A program made the position numbers and the translations under genes. Below the pieces are notes generated by a model. The model searched no databases, was not told where the DNA came from, and was given only the letters and a program-made list of their open reading frames with translations. A stretch of 64,000 bases of DNA, taken from NCBI RefSeq assembly GCF_000373265.1, contig NZ_KB890761.1, forward strand, positions 545,389 through 609,388, in the 5' to 3' direction. Numbering within the stretch: the stretch's first letter is position 1; the number at the start of each line of letters is the position of its first letter. Source of the DNA: Pontibacter roseus DSM 17521 (GTDB lineage: Bacteria > Bacteroidota > Bacteroidia > Cytophagales > Hymenobacteraceae). Below are positions 1-7,310 of the stretch, piece by piece.

Positions 1-89
1 GCACCGTGTACCGAGTGGTAGTGCTCATTTAGTTCGGGCACGTACAGGGTATTGGAGCCGTCTTTGGTCTGCCTGATTTCGAGATGCAT
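1..89 (-). CDS. mnmD: MnmD-like tRNA methyltransferase, N-terminal fragment at window edge
   Basis: Only the first 29 codons are in the window, starting at the ATG at 89 and running off the left edge. The readable protein begins MHLEIRQTKDG and continues NTLYVPELNEHYHSVHGA. This matches the N-terminus of the Bacteroidota stand-alone MnmD family, in which 'TLYVPELxExYHSxHGA' is typical. These SAM-dependent enzymes complete the 5-methylaminomethyl-2-thiouridine modification of wobble U34. The SAM-binding part lies outside the window, so the call rests on the N-terminal signature alone. Confidence 0.6.
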   Translation of the reverse strand, partial: MHLEIRQTKDGSNTLYVPELNEHYHSVHG

Positions 90-229
90 TTTAAATTGTT
101 TACTTTACAAATGTAAGCAATGCTTTGTGCTGTCTGCAATACAAAATGCAGGGATTTTGCAAAAAACAAAGCTCTCTTGACTGATTTTCAACGACGGGTG
201 GCTTCGGCTATACCTTCACGCTCCATTCC

Positions 230-658
230 ATGGCCCGAATAAAAGTAGCTATACCTGCGCACGTCGCCTTTGTGGCGACCATCCCCATCCGCATCACCGA
301 CTTGAACTACGGCGCCCACCTCGGCAACGATGCCCTGCTTTCTATCCTGCACGAGGCGCGCCTGCAGCTGCTGCGCCACTTCGGCTATACCGAGCTGGAC
401 CTGGGCGGCGCCAGCCTCATCATGGCCGATGTCGCCATCGAGTACAAAGGCGAAGGCTTCTACGGCGATGTGCTGACGCTGAAGCTGGCCTTTGATGATG
501 TGCACCGGTATGGCTTCGACATCACCTACCACGTGCTGAACCAGCAGGGCAAGGAAGTGGCGCGCGCCAAGACGGGCATGCTGTGCTTCAATTATCAGGA
601 GCGGAAATTAATGGCGCTCCCCAACGAAGTAAAGTCCCGGATTGAAACTAAAGCCTGA
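230..658 (+). CDS. Acyl-CoA thioesterase, hotdog fold (YbgC/FadM-like)
   Basis: This 142-aa protein has the length and layout of single-domain hotdog thioesterases that hydrolyse acyl-CoA in the cytosol. The N-terminal half carries RITDLNYGAHLGN followed by LHEARLQLLRHFGY, corresponding to the family's D-x-N-x-G-H-V-N-N catalytic Asp and helix-cap region. A conserved beta segment, YKGEGFYGDVLTL, follows. Substrate cannot be deduced. It lies 21 bp upstream of rlmN on the same strand, although rlmN seems to have its own -7 box. Two TATACCT words lie at about 208 and 249, one just before the start and one inside the first codons. Confidence 0.85.
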   Translation: MARIKVAIPAHVAFVATIPIRITDLNYGAHLGNDALLSILHEARLQLLRHFGYTELDLGGASLIMADVAIEYKGEGFYGDVLTLKLAFDDVHRYGFDITYHVLNQQGKEVARAKTGMLCFNYQERKLMALPNEVKSRIETKA

Positions 659-667
659 GTATTTTTG

Positions 668-675
668 TAATTTTG
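668..675 (+). promoter_or_regulatory. -7 box TAATTTTG for rlmN
   Basis: TAATTTTG fits the Bacteroidota -7 consensus TAnnTTTG and ends only 4 bp before the rlmN ATG at 680. Transcription would then begin at or next to the start codon, giving a leaderless message. A -33 TTG at 644-646 is present with a longer than usual spacer. Confidence 0.4.
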
Positions 676-679
676 TGGT

Positions 680-1753
680 ATGAATTTGATTGCAGATATA
701 CCCGTTTTAAATAAAAAGGACATCCGAAAGCTGACGCTGGACGACCTGAAGGCCTGGCTCGTGGAGCAGGGCGAGAAGGCGTTCCGTGCCAAGCAGGTCT
801 ACGAGTGGATTTGGAAGCACTCAGCGCAGTCGTTTGACGAGATGAACAACGTGAGCCTGGCCTTGCGCGAGAAGCTGGATCAGCACTTCGCCATCAACGC
901 GGTGCAGGTGGCCACCAAGCAGCTCAGCAACGACGGCACCATCAAATCTGCTTTCCGGCTCTATGACAACAACATTGTAGAGGGCGTGCTCATTCCGCAC
1001 GATGAGCGCAAGACAGCCTGCGTGAGCAGCCAGGTGGGTTGCTCGCTTACCTGCAAGTTCTGCGCCACCGGTTACATGGACCGTGTGCGCAACCTCGACG
1101 CTGCTGAGATATACGACCAGGTGGTGCGCATCAACGAGCAGAGCATGCAGCAGTACGGCCAACCGCTCACCAACATCGTGTACATGGGCATGGGCGAGCC
1201 GATGCTCAACTACGCCAACGTGATGAAGAGCATTGAGCGCATCACGGCGCATGATGGTTTGGGTATGGCCGCGCGCCGCATCACAGTGAGCACGGCAGGT
1301 ATAGCCAAGATGATAAAGAAGATGGCCGACGATGGCGTGAAGGCCAACCTGGCTTTGTCGCTGCACGCCGCCAACGATGAGAAGCGCAATCAAATCATGC
1401 CCATCAACGAGACCAACTCGCTGGAGGCCCTGACGGAGGCGCTGAAGCATTTCCATGAGGTGACGGGACGCAAGGTAACCTATGAGTACATCGTGTTCGA
1501 TAACTTCAACGACTCGCTGCAGGATGCGGAGGAGCTGCTGCGCTTCACCAAAATCATCCCCTGCAAGGTGAACCTTATTGAATACAACCCGATTGAGAAC
1601 GCCAACTTCGTGAACACCAACGAGGACCGCCTGGAGAAGTTCATCTATTACCTGGCAGACCGTGGGGTGCAGGTGAACGTACGCCGCAGCCGTGGCAAGG
1701 ACATCGACGCCGCCTGCGGACAGCTGGCCGTGAAAGAGAAGCAACCGGCGTAA
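680..1753 (+). CDS. rlmN: 23S rRNA (adenine-2503-C2)-methyltransferase RlmN, radical SAM
   Basis: This 357-aa protein is the normal length for RlmN, which methylates C2 of A2503 in 23S rRNA and of A37 in some tRNAs. The radical-SAM cluster motif CxxxCxxC is at residues 121-128 (CSLTCKFC). The SAM-binding stretch NIVYMGMGEPMLNY follows. A C-terminal Cys in DAACGQLA fits the resolving/methyl-accepting cysteine. The N-terminal helical domain (DLKAWLVEQGEKAFRAKQ) is typical. The start ATG at 680 is chosen because the -7 box lies just before it. An AGGTATAG word lies inside the gene at about 1308. Confidence 0.97.
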   Translation: MNLIADIPVLNKKDIRKLTLDDLKAWLVEQGEKAFRAKQVYEWIWKHSAQSFDEMNNVSLALREKLDQHFAINAVQVATKQLSNDGTIKSAFRLYDNNIVEGVLIPHDERKTACVSSQVGCSLTCKFCATGYMDRVRNLDAAEIYDQVVRINEQSMQQYGQPLTNIVYMGMGEPMLNYANVMKSIERITAHDGLGMAARRITVSTAGIAKMIKKMADDGVKANLALSLHAANDEKRNQIMPINETNSLEALTEALKHFHEVTGRKVTYEYIVFDNFNDSLQDAEELLRFTKIIPCKVNLIEYNPIENANFVNTNEDRLEKFIYYLADRGVQVNVRRSRGKDIDAACGQLAVKEKQPA

Positions 1754-1773
1754 GCCGAACAGCTATACCTATA

Positions 1774-1818
1774 AAAATCGAGCGCCTCTGCTATACCTTA
1801 GCAGAGGCGCTCGATTTT
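1774..1818. terminator. Bidirectional terminator with TATACCT loop
   Basis: A perfect 18-bp stem (1774-1791 with 1801-1818) encloses the 9-nt loop TATACCTTA. A runs on one side and T runs on the other let it serve both rlmN (+) and the BrkB gene (-), which converge here. The loop is a copy of the iterated genomic word. Confidence 0.85.
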
Positions 1819-1838
1819 ACTTTTCAAGAAGTCCGTTG

Positions 1839-2828
1839 TCAGCTCGCCTTATTGAACCGTCCTTCCGGTTTGGGCCTGCCGCTGGCGATGTCCTGCGGGA
1901 AGTTGGTGACCTCCTGCTCCCGGAACAGCACGGCGTGCTCTTTCGGGCGAATCTCCTGCCCAAACGCGCTAGCGTACTGCTGCGTGAGCTCCGCCCCGAA
2001 CAGCACAATCAGCGAGGAATAGTATATCCAGACGAGTATCACAATCATGGAGCCGGCCGCGCCATAGGCGGAGCCCGGGTCGCTGGTGCTGATGTACCAG
2101 CTGATGAGGAACTTACCGATGGTGAAGAGCGCCGCGGTGATGAAAGCCCCTATCCAAACGTCCTTCCAGCGGATGAAGGCATCGGGCAGGTACTTGAAAA
2201 TGAGGGAGAACAGCGCCGTGATGATACCGATGGACAGGATGAAGTCGACTGCCTTGATGAGGAAATAGAGCACATCCGGGGAGATGAACTGCAGGTACTC
2301 GTCAAACAGCGCCCGCAGGTAACCGCTCAAGATGGAGATGACCGCACTGAGCAGCAGTGAGACCAGCATGAGCAGCGCGATGCTCAGTACGATGCCGAAG
2401 GAAAACATACGCACCTTGAGCATCTTCACGATGCCGTTGGTTGGCTTGGGCTTCACGTTCCATACCCGGTTCAGCGACTCCTGCAGGGTAGCAAAGAAAG
2501 TGGTGGAGGCGAAAATCAATGTGCCGATGCCTATCCAGAAGGCCAAACCGCCGCTTTCGCTCATGGCCGCGTTCTGGATGATGGTCTCTATCGTATCGGC
2601 GGCGCTGGGCCCTATAGCGGCCGAAATCTGCTTGGAGAGCTCCCCCGAGACCGCCTCTTCCCCGAAGAAGAACCCGGCCGCCTGGATGATGATGACCAGC
2701 AGCGGCGGTATGGAGAAGATGGCGTTGAAAGCCAGGGCGGCCGCCATCATCAAGGAGCCGTTGTCCGTAAAGCCGGCAAACGTGGATTTGAGCAGAGGCC
2801 CAATTTTACTTATAGTAGAGCTAGCCAT
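1839..2828 (-). CDS. YihY/BrkB family inner-membrane protein
   Basis: The protein is about 329 aa from the preferred start (MASSTISKIGPLLKS); an in-frame ATG 48 bp upstream would add 16 residues. It shows the BrkB/YihY pattern: AAALAFNAIFSIPPLLVIII near the N-terminus, then about six hydrophobic segments, with SLNRVWNVKPKP and SDPGSAYGAAGSMIVILVWI in the family positions. The C-terminal tail is hydrophilic (EIRPKEHAVLFREQE). The family was once called RNase BN, which is not supported; its members are membrane proteins of uncertain, possibly transport, role. It is transcribed alone and ends at the shared terminator at 1774-1818. Confidence 0.88.
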   Translation of the reverse strand: MASSTISKIGPLLKSTFAGFTDNGSLMMAAALAFNAIFSIPPLLVIIIQAAGFFFGEEAVSGELSKQISAAIGPSAADTIETIIQNAAMSESGGLAFWIGIGTLIFASTTFFATLQESLNRVWNVKPKPTNGIVKMLKVRMFSFGIVLSIALLMLVSLLLSAVISILSGYLRALFDEYLQFISPDVLYFLIKAVDFILSIGIITALFSLIFKYLPDAFIRWKDVWIGAFITAALFTIGKFLISWYISTSDPGSAYGAAGSMIVILVWIYYSSLIVLFGAELTQQYASAFGQEIRPKEHAVLFREQEVTNFPQDIASGRPKPEGRFNKAS

Positions 2829-2978
2829 AAAGTCTGTTTTCTGTGTCTGAATAGCTTTTTGATACGGCCGCCGCAAATCATTGGTTAGATTTTGGAGGCT
2901 TCAGCCCGAAAACCGAAGCGCAGGAACGGCGGCCGACGCAAGATTACGTATAGGGATTATCCTAATTCAAACTCGCCT

Positions 2979-3740
2979 ATGAGCCAGAAGCTATACCTCC
3001 AAACCATGCTGCTATTGGCAGCCCTACTGGTGACTTGCCATACCGTTGCGCTCGCAAGCCTGCCGCAATCTGACGACAAGGCGAAAGCCCTGGCCCAGCA
3101 GGTGCTGCAGAACATGGGGGGGCAGAAAGGCTGGGACGATACCCGCTTCCTAGCCTGGACCTTCAACGACCAGTACCAGGTATGGGACAAGCACGAGAAC
3201 CGGTTCCGGTGGGAGCAGGACAGCCTGGTGGTCATCATCGACACTGACTCCAAGGAAGGCAAGGTATACGTGGACGGGCGCGAGTTGCAGGACCAGGAGC
3301 AGGCCCGGAAGCTGCGGGAGCAGACCTATGCCCGCTGGATAAACAACTCGTACTGGCTGGTGATGCCCTTCAAGCTGCAGGATCCCGGCGTGACGCTAAA
3401 GTATGTGGGCGAAGGCAAAACAGAGGAAGGCGCACCCGCTGACATCCTGGAGATGACCTTTGAGAACGTGGGCCTTACGCCGCAGAACAAATACCACCTG
3501 TGGGTGGATAAGGAGCAGGGACTGGTGACGCAGTGGGCGTTCTTCCGCAACTACGCCGACGCCAAGCCCACCTTCACCCGGCGCTGGTCCGACTACCAAA
3601 CCTACGGCAAGATAAAACTGGCCAGCGACCGCAGCAACCCGCAGAGCGACTTCAAGCTGACGCACCTGGCCGCGCCGGCTTCCGTGCCCGACAAGACCTT
3701 CAGCAGTCCAACGGCTATTGACAAGGCCAGCCTGAAGTAA
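2979..3740 (+). CDS. Exported protein of unknown function (DUF6503-like)
   Basis: The start MSQKLYLQTMLLLAALL is preferred because it begins a clear signal peptide ending near VALA; the longer open frame from 2892 would put 29 charged residues in front of it. The mature part (about 230 aa) begins with ALAQQVLQNMGGQKGWDDTRF and is rich in aromatic and charged residues, with beta-rich segments such as FRWEQDSLVVIID. This 'MGGxxxWdxTR' opening recalls the Bacteroidota DUF6503 family, but the assignment is from memory. A periplasmic or outer-membrane-facing lipid- or protein-binding role is possible. It converges with the DUF4403 gene, only 3 bp away. Confidence 0.75.
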   Translation: MSQKLYLQTMLLLAALLVTCHTVALASLPQSDDKAKALAQQVLQNMGGQKGWDDTRFLAWTFNDQYQVWDKHENRFRWEQDSLVVIIDTDSKEGKVYVDGRELQDQEQARKLREQTYARWINNSYWLVMPFKLQDPGVTLKYVGEGKTEEGAPADILEMTFENVGLTPQNKYHLWVDKEQGLVTQWAFFRNYADAKPTFTRRWSDYQTYGKIKLASDRSNPQSDFKLTHLAAPASVPDKTFSSPTAIDKASLK

Positions 3741-3743
3741 AGG

Positions 3744-5198
3744 CTAAAGTTTCTGCACCGTGGCCGTGAGGTTGCCGCGGGCATTCACAACAGCTTTTAT
3801 ACCAGTAGGGGTGAGGTAGATGTTGTCCAGCACCAGGTCATTGACCGCGCCACGCAACAGCACCGCCTCATGCACGCGGCCGGATTGGTTCAGCGTGTGC
3901 TGCAGCAGGTTCCGAATATCCGCCAGTTGCGACTGCACAGGTATGTTCACCGCTCCCTGAATCATCTCCTTGAACTTATTTTTGGCAAGCCAACTGGCCG
4001 TGTTCAGCAGCATGTCCTGCGTGTCCAGGTCATAATCCACATCGCGCAGCTTAATGGAGGCAGTGGCAGCATCGTAGTAGGGGGTGCCGCGCAGGTATAC
4101 CTTGCCCACCAGTTTTTTGGTGAACAGGCCCGCCTTGGTCTTGCCGTCCACATCCAGCATCAGTACAAGCTGCTCTCCGTGTGGGGTGATGGCCGCATCC
4201 TTCACCGTCACCTGGCTCTTGCCGTCGTCAAAGGTATAGGTCTGGTCAGCGACTTGCGCCTGCATCAGGGTGCTGGCGTGGCTATAGGGTACAGTAGCCG
4301 TTAGGCCAATCTGGATGTCGTCGCTCATGCGGTTATCGATGATGAGCTTAGGCAGGTTCCGGTTCACCTGCGTCTGGGGCTTGCCGTCGGTGGTGACCTG
4401 TATGTAGGAGGTGATGCCCAAGCGCGTCTGGAGGCTGCCGTTGTGGGCGTATAGCGGCGCTATACGCACTTCCTGCGGCACCACGCTGAGCCAGGCATTG
4501 AGTTTTTCGTCTAGCTTCACCGGCTGCTGCATCAGGGCCCAGGTGTCGGCTACGTATTGGCGGATGTTGAGGCGGTTCTGAATCTCCTTGTCCAGTTGGC
4601 GCGCTATCAGGTTCATCTGCTGCTTCATGGCCGGCTCCACGAAGCGGGCGAGGCCAATCTTGAGCGGGCCCAGCTGGATGTAGGGCTTGGTGTTGCCCCA
4701 CTCAAAATCACCCGTTGTGATGGTGTTGATTTTGTAGTCTTCGGACAGGCCAAAGCGGCTTTCCGTGTTCACGACCATGTCGAAGGAGGTGTCTTCCGTT
4801 TTGTTGATGGAGGGGCATACCTTGCAGGCTTCCCATTGCCAGCGACCTTTGGCGTATACCTGCAGCGGCACACTGAAGTAGATTTTGTCTTTCTCGGCCC
4901 GGATGGTCATGCGCCCCTTCTTAACGACCGTGACCGCTACGTTGTCGCCTTCCAGGTTATCGTCTTTGTAGAGCGTGCCCTGCAGCTCCTGGTTCAGTTT
5001 GTCCTCAATGGTAGTCAAAGGTATGGACACCGGTATGCTGATGGAGGAGAGCCGAGGCTGGTAAGCCGGAGCAGTCGAGGCCATAGCTGCGGGTGCGGGT
5101 GGTGCCAGCAGCGAGGTGCTGGAGCAGGCCTGGAACGTGAGCACGCTGCCAATGACGAAGAAAATGAAAACCAGCTGAAGGGGAGTGAGTCGGAACAC
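3744..5198 (-). CDS. DUF4403 family lipoprotein
   Basis: A 484-aa protein with a hydrophobic N-terminus and lipobox (VLTFQAC, Cys25), so it is probably a lipid-anchored envelope protein. It contains ISIPVSIPLTTIEDKLNQEL, WGNTKPYIQLGPLKIG and the two-half, beta-rich repeat structure I associate with DUF4403, a family of unknown function in Bacteroidota and Proteobacteria. A short CKVCPS motif at about residue 124 may be a metal or disulfide site. It lies downstream of the thioredoxin-like gene with a 74-bp gap, so the two may be co-transcribed. Several iterated words, including the palindrome AGGTATACCT at 4093, lie inside. Confidence 0.85.
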   Translation of the reverse strand: MFRLTPLQLVFIFFVIGSVLTFQACSSTSLLAPPAPAAMASTAPAYQPRLSSISIPVSIPLTTIEDKLNQELQGTLYKDDNLEGDNVAVTVVKKGRMTIRAEKDKIYFSVPLQVYAKGRWQWEACKVCPSINKTEDTSFDMVVNTESRFGLSEDYKINTITTGDFEWGNTKPYIQLGPLKIGLARFVEPAMKQQMNLIARQLDKEIQNRLNIRQYVADTWALMQQPVKLDEKLNAWLSVVPQEVRIAPLYAHNGSLQTRLGITSYIQVTTDGKPQTQVNRNLPKLIIDNRMSDDIQIGLTATVPYSHASTLMQAQVADQTYTFDDGKSQVTVKDAAITPHGEQLVLMLDVDGKTKAGLFTKKLVGKVYLRGTPYYDAATASIKLRDVDYDLDTQDMLLNTASWLAKNKFKEMIQGAVNIPVQSQLADIRNLLQHTLNQSGRVHEAVLLRGAVNDLVLDNIYLTPTGIKAVVNARGNLTATVQKL

Positions 5199-5272
5199 GC
5201 AGTATAGCCTTTAGTTTTGTAGCAAGGTAAGCATTTCCGAACCTTTTCAGCACGCGAGTCGTGAGCCGGTTC

Positions 5273-5605
5273 CTACTGGGCGACAGGCTGCAGGAGCTGC
5301 TGGAGCATGGCGCGGATGCCTTCCTCCGAGGCAACAACGCCGCACTCCTGAATCGTTCCTTTGCGGTAGGTGGCGAAGAAGGGGGTGCCCGTCATTTTCA
5401 CCTCCTGGCTCGACACCGGGTTCTCAGCGGCGCTCATACGCACAAACGTGACGTCCTGGTACTGTGGCTCCGTAGAGAGCCTGCGAAACGAGGGGGAGAG
5501 CTCTTTGCAGACGGGGCAGCCTGCATCCGTGAACTTCACAATCACCCGTTCTTTGTCGAATATCAGCTGCCTGAGCTGGTTGTCTGTTATGTCTGCTACG
5601 GTCAT
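5273..5605 (-). CDS. Thioredoxin-family protein with CPVC active site
   Basis: A 110-aa single-domain thioredoxin fold with no signal peptide. The redox motif is C30-P-V-C33 (FTDAGCPVCKEL) and the cis-proline loop is present as MTGTPFFATY. CPVC is unlike the CGPC of true thioredoxins, suggesting a specialised reductase or monothiol role. The start ATG gives MTVADITDNQLRQL, the usual strand-helix beginning. It probably precedes the DUF4403 lipoprotein gene in one transcript. The substrate is unknown. Confidence 0.85.
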   Translation of the reverse strand: MTVADITDNQLRQLIFDKERVIVKFTDAGCPVCKELSPSFRRLSTEPQYQDVTFVRMSAAENPVSSQEVKMTGTPFFATYRKGTIQECGVVASEEGIRAMLQQLLQPVAQ

Positions 5606-5913
5606 GGGTCGTCTCGTCTATTTATACCTTGCCAAGCCACCTGATGGTTTGTCATAGCTCGGTAAGGTATAGACGTGCCGCTGGAAATATAGGTTAACCG
5701 CTGTAAAGCAGAAACAGCCGCTGGCTAGTGGCAACAACTGGTCTGTGGGGTAGCTTGTAACAGGGTCGCGTACTAGCAGGCAGAACCTGCTATACCTGCC
5801 CCCATACCTAGGCCATAGGAATTCCGGTTCAGCAACAACACCGCCAAAGGGCATAAAAAAACGGGTGATGCTGCCGCACCACCCGTTTTTGCATTCATCA
5901 AGCAACGCTATAT
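5606..5913. other. Intergenic gap
   Basis: These 308 bp lie between two minus-strand genes. They hold the terminator of the threonine dehydrogenase gene (5856-5890) and three copies or near copies of the iterated word (about 5621, 5665, 5791). A 95-codon open frame on the minus strand runs through the terminator and has no recognisable protein features, so I do not call it. Confidence 0.6.
5856..5890 (-). terminator. Terminator downstream of threonine dehydrogenase
   Basis: An 11-bp stem (AAAAACGGGTG with CACCCGTTTTT) and a 13-nt loop, with a T run on the minus strand, 24 bp after the stop codon of the gene at 5914. Confidence 0.75.
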
Positions 5914-6891
5914 CTAGGCCAGCGTCTGCTCTTCCTTCATCTTCTTCAGGTTGAGGAGCATGTCGGCGGTCATGGCGTCCAGGTCGTAGGCAGGCTTCCA
6001 GCCCCAGTCTTGCTGGGCGGCGCTGTCATCGATGCTCTGCGGCCACGAGTCGGCAATCTGCTGGCGGGAGTCGGGCTTGTACGTGATTTTGAAATCCGGA
6101 AGGTGCTTTTGGATGGAAGCCGTGATTTCCTCGGGTGAGAAACTCATGGCGCTCAGGTTGTAGGAGTCACGCACCTTCACCTGCTCGGCTGGGGCGTGCA
6201 TCAAATCCAGCGTGGCCTTTATGGCGTCTGGCATGTACATCATGGGCAGGTAGGTGTTCCCGCTCAGGAAGCACTCAAAAGTCTCGCCCTCCAGGGCTTT
6301 GTGGTAGATGTCCACGGCGTAGTCGGTCGTACCGCCACCGGGCAGGGCCTTGTAGCCAATCAAACCAGGGTAACGGAGGCTGCGCACATCCAGCCCGTAC
6401 TTCTGGAAGTAGTACTCGCACCAGCGCTCACCAGCCTGCTTGCTGATGCCGTACACGGTGTTGGGGTCCATGATGGTGTGCTGCGGCGTGTTCTGGCGCG
6501 GCGTGCTTGGGCCGAAAACGGCGATGGAGCTTGGCCAGTATACCTTCTCTACCTTCTGCTCCAGGGCTAGGTCCAGCACGTTAAAGAGGCCGTCCATGTT
6601 CAGCTTCCAGGCAAACTTCGGGTTCTTCTCGCCTGTGGCCGAGAGCACGGCCGCCAGGTGGTATATCTGCTTGAATTTATATTTAGCGGCTAAATCGGCC
6701 AGTACCTTCGTGTCCAGCACATCCACCTTCTCAAACGGGCCCGAATCGCGCAGGTCGGCCTGCTTGGGCGCCGAGATATCGGCTGCCACCACATTCGACC
6801 CGCCATACAGGTTGCGTAGCTCCAGGGTGAGTTCAGAGCCAAGTTGTCCGCAGGCGCCAATCACCAATACCGTGTCACTTGTGTTTGCCAT
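5914..6891 (-). CDS. SDR-type L-threonine 3-dehydrogenase
   Basis: This 325-aa extended short-chain dehydrogenase oxidises L-threonine to 2-amino-3-ketobutyrate with NAD+ (family knowledge). The NAD site is GACGQLG at residues 12-18, and the catalytic YxxxK is in TVYGISKQAG. HLAAVLSATGEKNP is a hallmark of this threonine dehydrogenase clade rather than sugar epimerases. The start MANTSDTVLVIG is chosen because upstream residues do not fit the fold. kbl, the next enzyme of the pathway, is 1.7 kb away on the other strand, supporting the assignment. The 5' leader carries a terminator-like hairpin. Confidence 0.9.
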   Translation of the reverse strand: MANTSDTVLVIGACGQLGSELTLELRNLYGGSNVVAADISAPKQADLRDSGPFEKVDVLDTKVLADLAAKYKFKQIYHLAAVLSATGEKNPKFAWKLNMDGLFNVLDLALEQKVEKVYWPSSIAVFGPSTPRQNTPQHTIMDPNTVYGISKQAGERWCEYYFQKYGLDVRSLRYPGLIGYKALPGGGTTDYAVDIYHKALEGETFECFLSGNTYLPMMYMPDAIKATLDLMHAPAEQVKVRDSYNLSAMSFSPEEITASIQKHLPDFKITYKPDSRQQIADSWPQSIDDSAAQQDWGWKPAYDLDAMTADMLLNLKKMKEEQTLA

Positions 6892-7009
6892 AGTCAGATT
6901 AATTTTTGCACAAAGTAACCGATTTCGGTGCAATAGTGAAAGCGTAAGACCAAGAATCCCAACGCTTCGGAGTATAAGCCAACGCACACCTGAACTACCT
7001 CTAAAAAGA

Positions 7010-7035
7010 AAGCGCCTGCCAGAGGGCAGGCGCTT
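7010..7035 (-). terminator. Terminator-like hairpin in the leader of threonine dehydrogenase
   Basis: AAGCGCCTGCC pairs perfectly with GGCAGGCGCTT over an AGAG loop, and on the minus strand it is followed by TCTTTTTAG. It lies upstream of the gene rather than after any minus-strand gene, so it may act as an attenuator or a 5' stabilising structure. Confidence 0.5.
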
Positions 7036-7039
7036 ACAG

Positions 7040-7047
7040 CAAAACTA
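7040..7047 (-). promoter_or_regulatory. -7 box TAGTTTTG, threonine dehydrogenase
   Basis: A perfect TAnnTTTG match on the minus strand. The expected start of transcription, about 5-7 bp downstream, falls at the base of the hairpin at 7010-7035. The -33 element is weak. Confidence 0.4.
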
Positions 7048-7187
7048 ATCGTAACCTATTTCTTTACCACGTCCCAAAGGTATGTCAGCAAGACGAGCAC
7101 TGAAACAGTGTCAGACAGATTTAACGATTATGTAATGCAATGGTAAAATAGAAATAATGCCTGCCTGTTTCAGGTGTGCGATTTTCT

Positions 7188-7195
7188 TATATTTG
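7188..7195 (+). promoter_or_regulatory. -7 box TATATTTG, repeat-protein gene
   Basis: A perfect TAnnTTTG match about 115 bp before the ATG at 7311, with a poor -33 (TGTTT near 7166). The leader it would produce contains the inverted pair at 7270-7289. Confidence 0.4.
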
Positions 7196-7269
7196 TAGAG
7201 CCAGCGGCGGCTGTTTTGTATACCTCCGACTGGCTTGTAAGGATATAAACAGGATATTTGTGCCTCCCG

Positions 7270-7289
7270 CTATACCTGCACAGGTATAG
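7270..7289. repeat. Inverted pair of the iterated word
   Basis: CTATACCTG and CAGGTATAG face each other across 2 bp, forming a 20-bp near-palindrome in the leader of the repeat-protein gene. It could fold as RNA or be a paired DNA site. Confidence 0.7.
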
Positions 7290-7310
7290 GAAAGCGGTGG
7301 GACTTGCGAT

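Larger units (their letters stand above)
6892..7310. other. Divergent intergenic region
   Basis: These 419 bp separate the divergent threonine dehydrogenase and Pro/Ala repeat genes. They hold -7 boxes for each side (7040-7047 minus, 7188-7195 plus), an 11-bp hairpin at 7010-7035, and an inverted pair of the iterated word at 7270-7289. I see no open frame worth calling. Confidence 0.6.

Noticed and set aside
821..1744. 307-codon open frame antisense to rlmN
   Set aside because: It lies wholly opposite a conserved gene, is rich in Leu/Val/His from reverse-complement codon bias and matches no family.
5618..5905. 95-codon minus-strand frame in the gap before threonine dehydrogenase
   Set aside because: It runs through a strong terminator and has no recognisable features.
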